64,000 nt of DNA from Streptomyces sp. YIM 121038. GTDB taxonomy: Bacteria > Actinomycetota > Actinomycetes > Streptomycetales > Streptomycetaceae. Below the pieces are notes generated by a model, which worked only from the letters and a program-made list of their open reading frames with translations, was not told the origin of the DNA and made no database searches. Below, one piece after another: positions 7,846 through 17,214 of the stretch (position 1 is its first letter; each line of letters starts with the position of its first letter). The position numbers and the translations under genes are program-made. The stretch lies in assembly GCF_006088715.1 (NCBI RefSeq), contig NZ_CP030771.1, positions 62,001 through 126,000 on the forward strand, read 5' to 3'.

Positions 7846-9000
7846 TCAGTAGTGGACGGTGTGCAGGGGCGGGCCGAAGGGGGCGCGGTCCAGCCAGCGG
7901 CCCGCGCGGGCGACGCGGGGGGCGAGCAGGGCGGCGGCGTGCTGGGTGGTGCGCCGCAGGGGCCGGGCGGCCTGGAGGTGGGCCAGGGCGCTCGCGGCGG
8001 CGCGGACGTTGGCGTGGGCCGCGGCGCGCCGGGCGCGGGCGCAGCCGGCCAGGGCCTGGGGGGTGGCTTCGGCGATGGCGCGGGCGGCGGCGACGGCGTC
8101 GGCGATGCCGGAGTTCATGCCGCGCGCGCCGAAGGGGGGCAGCAGGTGGGCCGCCTCGCCGGCCAGGAGCACGCGGTGGTGGGGGTCGGTGAAGCGGGCG
8201 GCGACTTTCTGGTGGAAGCGGTAGGCGGAGGACCAGGACAGGTCGTCGGGGCGGGCGCCGGGCAGCAGGTCGGGCAGCCAGCGGGCGGCGGTGGCGGCCC
8301 AGGTGGCGGCTTCCTGGCCGTCGCGGCACTGGACGTCGACGCGCCAGCCGCCGGCGAAGGGCACGAGCAGCACGTTGCGGCCGCCGGCGGCGGGGTGGCG
8401 GTAGTGGAAGACGCGGGCGGGGGTGAGGCCACCGGCCTCGCCGGTCAGGTCGGCCACGGCGAAGCCGGTGGGAGCTGTCGTGCCTTTCAGGGGGATGCCC
8501 AGGCGGGTGCGCAGGGTGGAGCGGGCGCCGTCGGCGGCGATGACGTAGCGGGTGCGGTGGCAGTAGCCGCCCGCGGTGATGAGTTCCGCGGCGCGCGGGG
8601 TGGTGCGGATGTCGGTGACGGGCTGGTCCCAGCAGATCTCGGCGCCCGCCCGGTGGCAGGCGGTGCGCAGCAGGTCCTCCACCACCGTCTGGGGCAGGCT
8701 GGTGAAGGGGATGCGGTCGGCGGGGCCGTGGTAGGTGCGGGTGTGGACGGGCCGGCCGCGCCACAGGGTGCGCCGGGTGCGCCAGACCAGGCCCTCGTGG
8801 GCGATGGTGCGGCCCAGGCCGGGGTCGATCGCATCGAGCAGGTCCAGGGTGGCGCGGTGCACGAAGATGGCGCGGCTGCCGGGGCGCGGGCGGTGTTCGG
8901 GGTGGGCTTCCAGGACGGTGACGGGCAGGCGGTGGTGGCGGGCGGCCAGGGCCGCGGCCAGGCCCACCGGGCCGGCGCCGACGACGGTGACCTCGCTCAT
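7846..9000 (-). CDS. FAD-dependent aromatic hydroxylase-type monooxygenase
   Basis: A 384-residue class A flavin monooxygenase. It has the N-terminal GAGPVG dinucleotide motif, the DG motif (IAADGARS) and the second FAD motif LAGEAAHLLPPFGARGMN. The family hydroxylates phenolic or aminoaromatic rings using NAD(P)H and O2. The start ATG overlaps the stop of the upstream gene by four bases, so the two are translationally coupled. It is clearly paralogous to the enzyme at 20406-21635; the N-terminal thirds are nearly superimposable. Both probably act on related aromatic substrates in the same pathway. Confidence 0.87.
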   Translation of the reverse strand: MSEVTVVGAGPVGLAAALAARHHRLPVTVLEAHPEHRPRPGSRAIFVHRATLDLLDAIDPGLGRTIAHEGLVWRTRRTLWRGRPVHTRTYHGPADRIPFTSLPQTVVEDLLRTACHRAGAEICWDQPVTDIRTTPRAAELITAGGYCHRTRYVIAADGARSTLRTRLGIPLKGTTAPTGFAVADLTGEAGGLTPARVFHYRHPAAGGRNVLLVPFAGGWRVDVQCRDGQEAATWAATAARWLPDLLPGARPDDLSWSSAYRFHQKVAARFTDPHHRVLLAGEAAHLLPPFGARGMNSGIADAVAAARAIAEATPQALAGCARARRAAAHANVRAAASALAHLQAARPLRRTTQHAAALLAPRVARAGRWLDRAPFGPPLHTVHY

Positions 9001-9575
9001 GAGGCCGCCGCGGGCTCGAGGTGCGCGGCGGGGCGCAGGCGGGCCGGGGCGATGGCGGGGTGGAACAACTCCTCCACGTAGAAGGGCTGTTCGTCGTCGA
9101 CGTGTACGACGTAGCCGCGCCAGGCGGCGGTGGTGGCCAGGGGGCGCCACGGGGAGCAGCCCACGCGCAGCAGGCGGCGGCACTGGGGCAGGCGGTGCTC
9201 GGCCAGGGCCCGCCCCAGCGGGACGGTGGTGCTGGTGAGGATGGTGCACAGGTCGGCGCGGCGGGGCACGGGGCCCATGACGAGGTTGCGGGAGACGGCC
9301 GCGTGGGCGTGGTGGCGCAGTTCGGTGCGGCGCACCAGCCAGGGCTCGTCGGCGCGCAGGCCCAGCAGGGGCAGCAGGTGGGCGGCTTCCATGCCGGTGC
9401 GCCGCACCCGCTGGGCCACCAGGCGCAGGGCCAGCGGCGCGCCCAGGTGGTGTTCGAGCAGCGCGGTGGTGGAGCCGCGGTGGGTGAGCAGGCGCCGGGT
9501 GAAGGGGTCGGCGAACTGCTGGGCGCGCAGCAGGGCGGGCTGTTCGGCGGGGTGGCAGGGGGTGCGGCGGGTCAT
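8997..9575 (-). CDS. Chorismate pyruvate-lyase-like protein (UbiC/DUF98 type)
   Basis: A 192-residue protein that looks like the UbiC-fold chorismate lyase family. It has an N-terminal segment with LLRAQQFADPFTRRLL, a central LVRRTELRH, and a C-terminal YVEELFHP. Chorismate lyases split chorismate into an aromatic acid and pyruvate, commonly giving 4-hydroxybenzoate. It is translationally coupled to the FAD hydroxylase. In this context it could supply hydroxybenzoate or act on aminodeoxychorismate. The assignment rests on pattern recognition only, and the family is divergent. Confidence 0.55.
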   Translation of the reverse strand: MTRRTPCHPAEQPALLRAQQFADPFTRRLLTHRGSTTALLEHHLGAPLALRLVAQRVRRTGMEAAHLLPLLGLRADEPWLVRRTELRHHAHAAVSRNLVMGPVPRRADLCTILTSTTVPLGRALAEHRLPQCRRLLRVGCSPWRPLATTAAWRGYVVHVDDEQPFYVEELFHPAIAPARLRPAAHLEPAAAS

Positions 9576-9667
9576 CTGCGGCCCTTTTCAGCGCGGGTGC
9601 CGCCCGGCGCGGCCGGGGCCGGGGCCGGGAGCGCCGGCGGCACGGTGGGAGTGCGCGGTCAGGGGTG

Positions 9668-10150
9668 TCACGCCTTGGGGGTGTAGTTGCCGGGCACCAT
9701 GCGGGTGGAGATGGCGATGCGGTTGTAGGCGTTGATCACCGCGGCGGCCCAGATGAGCTGGGCGACTTCGGCCTCGCTGAACTCCTTGAGGGCCGCCTGG
9801 TAGACGTGCTCGGGCACGTGGTCGGTGTGGATGACGGTCACGGCTTCGGTCAGGGCCAGGGCGGCGCGTTCGCGGGCGGTGAAGAAGGGGGTCTCCTCCC
9901 AGGCGCTGAGGGCGTACAGGCGCTGTTCGCGCTCGCCTGCGGCGCGGGCGTCCAGGGTGTGCATGTCGATGCAGAAGGCGCAGCCGTTGATCTGCGAGGC
10001 GCGGATCTTGACGAGTTCGAGCAGGGAGTGCTCGAGTCCCGCTTCCTGGGCGGCTTTCTCCGCGGTGGCGTGCAGGCGTCCCATGGCGGAGTAGACCTGG
10101 GGGGCCAGCTCGGACAGCTTCAGGCGGGGGAAGGACTCGGCAGTGGTCAT
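9668..10150 (-). CDS. AhpD/carboxymuconolactone decarboxylase-family protein
   Basis: A 160-residue helical protein with the alkylhydroperoxidase-D redox motif C57-x2-C60-x3-H64 (NGCAFCIDMH). The family includes peroxidases coupled to thiol pools and non-redox decarboxylases; the intact CxxC favours a peroxidatic or thiol redox role. It could protect against peroxide made by the several flavin enzymes in this cluster. The start at 10150 lacks a strong ribosome binding site. A candidate operator lies 43 bases upstream. Confidence 0.82.
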   Translation of the reverse strand: MTTAESFPRLKLSELAPQVYSAMGRLHATAEKAAQEAGLEHSLLELVKIRASQINGCAFCIDMHTLDARAAGEREQRLYALSAWEETPFFTARERAALALTEAVTVIHTDHVPEHVYQAALKEFSEAEVAQLIWAAAVINAYNRIAISTRMVPGNYTPKA

Positions 10151-10192
10151 GCCCTGCACGGTAGGAAGGGTTCCGGTGGCGGGGGAAGCGCG

Positions 10193-10204
10193 ACTTCCCA
10201 CTGT
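10193..10204. promoter_or_regulatory. Candidate operator box upstream of the AhpD-like gene
   Basis: GCG followed by ACTTCCCACTGT and CGC: one conserved half-site (GCGACTT) of the recurring cluster palindrome. Its neighbour at 7795 shares the CACAGT/ACTGTGG variant of the second half. Confidence 0.4.
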
Positions 10205-10651
10205 CGCAGCCATTGGCCGGGGGCGGCCCGGGGCCGGGGGTGCGGCCGCGCCGCCGCCGGGCTCCGCGCCCGTGCCGGGTCCCCTGCCCCGCCGCCGGGG
10301 TGCGGCCGTGCTGCCGCCGGGCTGGTGTGCCGGCGTTGCCGGGGTGTGACCTCCTCGCCCCCGGGGTGCTGGCGCGCTGGCACCGGGAGGCCTCGCCGTA
10401 GCCGGGCGGTGGCCGGGCTGCCGCCGGGGCTTCGTCGTCATCGGGTCGCCTCTCTGCCCGCGTGGCACCGGTCGCCGCCGGGGGCTGTCATCGCCGGGCT
10501 TCGACGGCTGTGCGGCCGTTCCGCCGGGCCGCTGCCGACGGGCCGTCATGGTGAGGCCGCCGGGCTGCCACTGACGGTCCATCAGGCGACGGGCACCTCC
10601 CCACCACCCCGCCCCACTCCGGGGCCTCCGCCCCCGCCCGCCTACCCCAAG

Positions 10652-10666
10652 AAGCTTTTCCGAAAG
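10652..10666. promoter_or_regulatory. Upstream copy of the AAGCTTTTCYGAAAG element
   Basis: It differs at one position from the copy at 10797-10811, exactly 145 bases downstream. A paired operator bound by one regulator is a reasonable inference. Confidence 0.45.
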
Positions 10667-10784
10667 AAGCCAGACCCGTGGAGTCCACCCGCCCTTCGCC
10701 GGTCTCGCGTTGCTGAATCACCGTATTTGTAGGGGTTGTTGGGGATTCACTGATGCCCAATTCGCTGCGCATCGCGGCTGACTC

Positions 10785-10818
10785 TTGACATCAAGAAAGC
10801 TTTTCTGAAAGCTATTTA
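10785..10818 (+). promoter_or_regulatory. Candidate promoter with operator for the biosynthetic operon
   Basis: A consensus -35 TTGACA is at 10785-10790. A TATTTA -10-like hexamer is at 10813-10818, with an over-long 22-base spacer. The spacer contains AGCTTT-tctg-AAAGCT (10798-10813), a perfect 6-bp inverted repeat, so a regulator probably sits between the promoter elements. The start codon is about 120 bases further on. Confidence 0.4.
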
Positions 10819-10935
10819 TGGGTGCTCCCCCCGCCCGGTACCTCCCTGCCCGCGATGCCCGCCCAGGCCTGAGCGCGCCACCGGCTCAGGCCTGCCCCGT
10901 TTCCACCCCACCCTGACGAATTGGGCTGACACACC

Positions 10936-12018
10936 ATGACCGAACTGCTCCCGCACGCCCCCCTGGTCCCCCTGGACACCGATGCCGACGCCCATCTGCG
11001 CCGGACGCTGCGCTGGCACTTCGGTGCCGCGACCGGCTCGCCGTTCTGGCTGCGCATCGCCCCCACGCTGGACTTCGACCCGGTCCGTGACATCCAGGGC
11101 CTGTCCGACCTGCACCGCTTCCCCGACGTCAGCGACCAGCTGCGCACCGTGGCCGTGGAGGACCTGATCCCGGCCGGGCACACCGGGGCGCCCTTCGAGG
11201 TCTTCGAGTCCGGCGGCACCCTGGGCGCGCCCAAGCGCGTCGTCGACAGCGTCTCGCGCGGCCTGAACGTCGACTGGGTCAGCACCGTCCTTGACGCCCA
11301 CGGCTTCCCCGCCACCGGCAACTGGCTGCACGTGGGCCCCACCGGGCCGCACGTGGTCGGGCGCACCATCCGCCATCTGGCGCAGCGCCGCGGCGGGGTG
11401 GCCTTCACCGTCGACTTCGACCCGCGCTGGGTCAAGCGCCTGCTGGGCTCGGGCCGCACCGACCTGGCCGGCGAGTACCGCGCGTACCTGCTGGACCAGG
11501 TCGAACTGATCGTGCAGTCCCAGGACATCAAGGTCTTGTTCATCACCCCGCCGGTCCTGGAGGCGCTGGTGGGCCGCCGTGATCTGTACGAACGCCTGGC
11601 CGCGGGCCTGGAGGGCATCGTGTGGGCGGGCACGAGCATCAGCGCGGAGTCGCTGCGCCAGATCGAGGAGACGTTCTTCCCGCGGGCGCGGATCGCCGCG
11701 ATCTACGGCAACACCCTGATGGGCATCGCCCCGCAGCGCCCGCGCCTGGACGGCGATATGCACCCGGCCGTCTTCCGCCCCTTCTTCCCCCAGTCCGTGG
11801 TCGAGCTCGTCGACGGCCACGGCGCGCCGGTGGCCTACGGCGAGCGCGGCCAGGTGCGCGTGCACCTGCTCAGCCGCGACATGTTCCTGCCCAACGTGCT
11901 GGAGCGCGACACCGCGATCCGGGTGCGCCCCGCGCCCGGCGACAGCGTCGACGGGCTCGCCGACATCGCCCCGCTGCCCTCCCAGGGCGGCGCCCGCGTC
12001 ATCGAGGGGGTCTACTGA
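10936..12018 (+). CDS. griD-like: LuxE/GriD-like aryl-AMP-forming acyl synthetase
   Basis: A 360-residue adenylate-forming protein of the LuxE/phenylacetate-CoA ligase-like group often labelled 'phenazine antibiotic biosynthesis protein'. The ATP-binding loop appears as ESGGTLGAPK (91-100). It overlaps by one base the LuxC-like reductase gene that follows. In grixazone biosynthesis GriD with GriC forms a carboxylic acid reductase turning 3-amino-4-hydroxybenzoate into its aldehyde; the phenazine EhpF/EhpG pair is a similar case. By analogy this protein would activate an aminobenzoate-type acid for reduction. It is the first gene of a long plus-strand operon. The exact substrate is unknown. 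Confidence 0.72.
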   Translation: MTELLPHAPLVPLDTDADAHLRRTLRWHFGAATGSPFWLRIAPTLDFDPVRDIQGLSDLHRFPDVSDQLRTVAVEDLIPAGHTGAPFEVFESGGTLGAPKRVVDSVSRGLNVDWVSTVLDAHGFPATGNWLHVGPTGPHVVGRTIRHLAQRRGGVAFTVDFDPRWVKRLLGSGRTDLAGEYRAYLLDQVELIVQSQDIKVLFITPPVLEALVGRRDLYERLAAGLEGIVWAGTSISAESLRQIEETFFPRARIAAIYGNTLMGIAPQRPRLDGDMHPAVFRPFFPQSVVELVDGHGAPVAYGERGQVRVHLLSRDMFLPNVLERDTAIRVRPAPGDSVDGLADIAPLPSQGGARVIEGVY

Positions 12019-13409
12019 TGCACGCCCCCGCCCCCGCCGCCGTCGAGGAGCTCGCCCCTGCCGTGCGGCTCAACCCGGTCATCGCCGGACGGGAGGTCGA
12101 CAGCCGCGACCGGGCCGAACTGACGGGCGTGGACGGCCAGGTGGTCGCCGAGATCGGCCTCGCCCCCCGGCTGCTGGCCCAGGCCGCCGTGCACGAGCTG
12201 CGCGCCCACGCAGGAGCCGGCGCGCCCGGGGCCGAGGTGTTCGCCGCCGCCGGGGAGCTGTTCGCCACCGCCTCCCTGGACGGCGAGAGCCCCCAGGAGT
12301 ACCAGCGGCGGGTGGCGCTGGCCACCGGCTCCCCGCGCGGCACCGTCGAGCGCGCCACCGCCGGCATCCGCTCGGCCCTGGCCCGCATCGAGGAGCTCAA
12401 CGCCGCCGAACTGCCCGCCCCCTTCGCCGAGGGCGCCTTCGCCCGCCACTGGGTGCCGCGCGGCCGGGTCCTGGCCGTCATCGTGCCCAACAACCACCCC
12501 GAGCCCAACGTCACCTGGGTGCGCGCCCTCTCCCTGGGCTACAGCGTGCTGCTGCGCCCCGGCAGCAAGGACCCCTTCACCCCCCGCCGGCTGACCGCGG
12601 CACTGCTGAAGGCCGGGCTGCCCGCGCACCGGCTCGCCTTCCTGCCCGGCGGCCACGACCTGGGCGACCACCTGCTGGACCAGGCCGACCTGGGCATCGT
12701 CTACGGCGGCCCGGACGCGGCCGCCCGCTACGGCAACCGGCGCGACATCCTGGTGCGCGGCCCCGGCCGCAGCAAGGCCCTGGTGGACGCCGACAGCGCC
12801 GCCGCCCTGCCCGCGAGCCTCACCTCGTGGATCGCCGACGACGGCGGCGTGCGCTGCAACAACATCTCCGCCGTCCTGACCAGCGGTGACGTCAGCGCCC
12901 TCGCGGACGCCCTGGCCGAGCGCCTGGCCGCGCCGGCGCCGCTGCCCGTCACCTCGGCACACGCCCTGCTGCCCGCCACCACCCGGGCCAACGCCGAGGC
13001 CCTTGGCCCCTATCTGGCCGGGCTCGCCGCCCAGGGCACCGACCACTCCAGCGCCCGCTACCCGCAGGGGCCGCTGACCGCCCTGGACGACACCAGCGTC
13101 GTGATGCGCCCGCTGGTGATCTCCGTGGACGACCCGCACCACCCCCTGGTCGGCACCGAACTGCCCTTCCCCTTCGTCGTCGTCGCCCCCTGGGACGAGA
13201 CGCACGGCACCGCCCCCCTGCGCAACTCCCTGGTGGTCAGCCTGACCGGCCGCCACACCCACCTGGCCGAGCAGCTCCTGCACGAGCCGAGCGTCCGCAA
13301 GGTCACCACCGGGGACGTCCGGCCCTGGCTCTCGCGCCCCGAACTGCCCCACGACGGCAGCCTCGCCGGATTCCTCCTGGAACCCAAAGCCCTCATCCGC
13401 CCCGCCTGA
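12018..13409 (+). CDS. griC-like: LuxC/GriC-like acyl reductase (aldehyde dehydrogenase superfamily)
   Basis: A 463-residue member of the LuxC acyl-CoA reductase family. The Rossmann segment includes VLAVIVPNNHPEPN (151-164). The catalytic Cys is C280 in GGVRCNNISAV. The start overlaps the preceding stop (TGATG), giving tight coupling with the LuxE/GriD-like partner. The pair would convert an activated aromatic acid to its aldehyde with NADPH, as GriC/GriD do. Since 4-aminobenzoate is apparently made by the next genes, an aminobenzaldehyde is a plausible product, but a hydroxylated derivative is equally possible. Confidence 0.72.
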   Translation: MHAPAPAAVEELAPAVRLNPVIAGREVDSRDRAELTGVDGQVVAEIGLAPRLLAQAAVHELRAHAGAGAPGAEVFAAAGELFATASLDGESPQEYQRRVALATGSPRGTVERATAGIRSALARIEELNAAELPAPFAEGAFARHWVPRGRVLAVIVPNNHPEPNVTWVRALSLGYSVLLRPGSKDPFTPRRLTAALLKAGLPAHRLAFLPGGHDLGDHLLDQADLGIVYGGPDAAARYGNRRDILVRGPGRSKALVDADSAAALPASLTSWIADDGGVRCNNISAVLTSGDVSALADALAERLAAPAPLPVTSAHALLPATTRANAEALGPYLAGLAAQGTDHSSARYPQGPLTALDDTSVVMRPLVISVDDPHHPLVGTELPFPFVVVAPWDETHGTAPLRNSLVVSLTGRHTHLAEQLLHEPSVRKVTTGDVRPWLSRPELPHDGSLAGFLLEPKALIRPA

Positions 13410-13441
13410 CCCCCTGCCCCGCCCGAGTCCTTGTCCGCACC

Positions 13442-13478
13442 GGCCGGTGCGCCCGCCCCGCCCGGGGGCGCACCGGCC
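13442..13478 (+). terminator. Strong hairpin between acid reductase and DAHP synthase genes
   Basis: A perfect 13-bp inverted repeat (13442-13454 with 13466-13478) with an 11-base loop and no T-run. It may attenuate or protect the operon transcript rather than end it, because the genes on both sides share direction. Confidence 0.5.
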
Positions 13479-13573
13479 CCCACCCCAGCACCACCGCCCC
13501 GCCCGCCCGCCCCGCCCGCCCGCCGTTTCGCGGCGCACCCCGGTGCCCGCCCCGCCTTCGAAAGAGATTCGCC

Positions 13574-14920
<1,347 letters not shown>

Positions 14921-14963
14921 CCCGCCCCCGCCCCTCTGCCAGCCCGCGCCCGACGGAGCCGTG

Positions 14964-17126
14964 ATGAAGACCCTCCTGATCGACAACTACGACTCGTACA
15001 CCTACAACCTCTTCCAGCTCATCGCCGAGGTCAACGGCGAGGAGCCCGACGTGGTCACCAACGACGCCCCCGGCGCCGCCGACCTCGACCTCAGCGCCTA
15101 CGACAACGTCGTGATCTCCCCCGGCCCCGGCCACCCCGGCCGCGCCGAGGACTTCGGCGCCAGCGCCCGCATCATCGAACGCGCGGCCATCCCCGTGCTC
15201 GGCGTGTGCCTGGGCCACCAGGGCATCGCCGCCGCCGCGGGCGCGGTCATCGCCCGCGCCCCCCAGGCCCGCCACGGCTACCTCAGCCGCATCACCCACA
15301 CCGCGCAGGAGGTGTTCGCCGACCTGCCGCAGGACTTCACCGCCGTGCGCTACCACTCCCTGGCCATCGCCGAGCCCCTGCCCGCCGCCCTGGAGGCCAC
15401 CGCCTGGGCCGAGGACGGCGTGATCATGGCCGTGCGGCACCGCGAACGGCCGCTGTGGGGCGTGCAGTTCCACCCCGAGTCGGTCTCCACCCAGTACGGC
15501 CACCAGATGCTCGCCAACTTCCGCGACCTGACCCTGGCCCACCAGGCCCGCCACCCCGAGGCCGCCGCCCGCCCCGCCCCCGCGCCGCGCCCCGAGGCCG
15601 CCGCGCCCGCCCCCCGGACCGCCGCCCCCGCCCCGGCGCCCTACCAGCTGCACCTGCGCATCCTGGAAAAGGAGATCGACACCGAGACCGCCTTCACCCA
15701 CCTGTACGGCGCCGCGAAGGCCCCGGTGTTCTGGCTCGACAGCGCCCTGGCCGAGGCCGGGCGGGCCCGGTTCTCCTTCTTCGGCGACGCCGCCGGGCCG
15801 CTGGCGGAGACCGTGCGCTACCGCACCGGCCAGGGCCACGTCGAGGTCACCCGCACCGGCCGGGCCACCGAGCAGGTGCCCGGCACCGTCTTCGACTACC
15901 TGCAAAGCGAACTGCGCCACCGTCAGACCAGCGCCCCCCACCTGCCCTTCGACTTCACCGGCGGCTACGTCGGCTACTTCGGCTACGAGCTCAAGGGCGA
16001 CCTGGGCGCCACCAACAAGCACCGCGCCCCCACCCCCGACGCCGTCTGGCTCTTCGCCGACCGCTTCATCGCCGTCGACCACCACGACGGCACCACCTAT
16101 CTGGCCGCCCTCAGCGCCACCGGGCAGCCGGGCGGGCCCGGCGGCGCCGAGGACGCCGTGCGCTGGCTGGAGTCGACCGCCGCCGCCCTGCTGGCCCTGC
16201 CCCCGCGCACGGCCACCACCGCCGAGCCCAGCACCGCCCCCGTCGAGCCCTGGCTCGTCCACGACGCCGACGCCTACGCCGCCCGCATCGCCGACATCCA
16301 CCAGCAGCTGCGCGCCGGCGAGAGCTACGAGGTCTGCCTCACCAACGCCGCCTGGGCCCCCGCCGGCGGCAGCGGCCTGGACTTCTACCGCACCCTGCGC
16401 CACGTCAACCCCGCCCCCTACGCCTCCTATCTGCGCCTGGGCGAGGACGTGGAGATCGCCGGCTCCTCCCCCGAGCGCTTCTTGACCATCGACCGCGCCG
16501 GCACCATCGAGACCAAACCCATCAAGGGCACCGTCCCGCGCAGCGACGACGCGCGCGAGGACCGGCGGCTGCGCGACTCCCTGACCGACAGCGCCAAGAC
16601 CCGCGCCGAGAACCTCATGATCGTCGACCTGCTCCGCAACGACCTCGGCCGGGTCAGCAAGGTCGGCAGCGTGCACGTGCCCCGCCTGATGGCCACCGAG
16701 AGCTACCGCACCGTCCACCAGCTCGTCTCCACCATCCGCGGCACCCTGCGCGAGGACACCGACGCCATCGACGCGGTGCGCGCCTGCTTCCCCGGCGGCT
16801 CCATGACCGGCGCCCCCAAGCGCCGCACCATGGAGATCATCGAGTCCCTGGAGACCGAGGCCCGCGGCGTGTACTCCGGCTCCATCGGCTGGCTGTCCAC
16901 CAACGGCACCGCCGACCTGAACATCGTCATCCGCACCGCCGTGCGCATCGGCGACCAGTGGCGCATCGGCGCCGGCGGCGCCATCGTCCTGGACTCCGAC
17001 GCCGACGACGAGTACCAGGAAATGCTCCTGAAGGCCGCCGCCCCGCTGCGCGCCCTGCACCCCGCCACCGCCACCGCCGCCGCCGTCCAGGAGGCCCAGG
17101 CCGCGGAGGTGCCCGCCACGGTCTGA
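14964..17126 (+). CDS. pabAB: Fused aminodeoxychorismate synthase (PabA-PabB)
   Basis: A 720-residue bifunctional enzyme making 4-amino-4-deoxychorismate from chorismate and glutamine. The glutamine amidotransferase domain (1-190) has the nucleophile C82 in VCLGHQG and the H170/E172 pair in QFHPES. An Ala/Pro-rich linker (about 196-226) leads to the chorismate-binding domain. That domain carries PIKGT with Lys521, the residue distinguishing PabB from anthranilate and ADIC synthases, which have PIAGT. Similar fusions serve candicidin and chloramphenicol pathways. The ATG at 14964 is preferred over the GTG at 14961 because it leaves better spacing from GGAG. Confidence 0.93.
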   Translation: MKTLLIDNYDSYTYNLFQLIAEVNGEEPDVVTNDAPGAADLDLSAYDNVVISPGPGHPGRAEDFGASARIIERAAIPVLGVCLGHQGIAAAAGAVIARAPQARHGYLSRITHTAQEVFADLPQDFTAVRYHSLAIAEPLPAALEATAWAEDGVIMAVRHRERPLWGVQFHPESVSTQYGHQMLANFRDLTLAHQARHPEAAARPAPAPRPEAAAPAPRTAAPAPAPYQLHLRILEKEIDTETAFTHLYGAAKAPVFWLDSALAEAGRARFSFFGDAAGPLAETVRYRTGQGHVEVTRTGRATEQVPGTVFDYLQSELRHRQTSAPHLPFDFTGGYVGYFGYELKGDLGATNKHRAPTPDAVWLFADRFIAVDHHDGTTYLAALSATGQPGGPGGAEDAVRWLESTAAALLALPPRTATTAEPSTAPVEPWLVHDADAYAARIADIHQQLRAGESYEVCLTNAAWAPAGGSGLDFYRTLRHVNPAPYASYLRLGEDVEIAGSSPERFLTIDRAGTIETKPIKGTVPRSDDAREDRRLRDSLTDSAKTRAENLMIVDLLRNDLGRVSKVGSVHVPRLMATESYRTVHQLVSTIRGTLREDTDAIDAVRACFPGGSMTGAPKRRTMEIIESLETEARGVYSGSIGWLSTNGTADLNIVIRTAVRIGDQWRIGAGGAIVLDSDADDEYQEMLLKAAAPLRALHPATATAAAVQEAQAAEVPATV

Positions 17127-17214
17127 GCCCGCCACGCCCCCGCGGGGGGCCACGGCCCCGCGCCGCGCGCCCTGGCCCCCACCCCCCTTTGCGCAGAACA
17201 GGACCCCTCCCGCC

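Larger units (their letters stand above)
10151..10935. other. Long divergent intergenic region
   Basis: These 785 bases lie between divergent genes and hold no supported gene. The left part (10205-10620) is GC-rich with many scattered GCCGCCGGG-like strings. The right part (10640-10830) is distinctly AT-rich and carries a 15-nt repeat pair and a -35-like TTGACA, so it is the likely control region for the biosynthetic operon starting at 10936. Confidence 0.6.

Noticed and set aside
14964..17126. Anthranilate or ADIC synthase (PhzE/TrpE-type)
   Set aside because: The motif is PIKGT with lysine and the amidotransferase is N-terminal, both features of aminodeoxychorismate synthase. No phzA/B/D/F/G genes are present.
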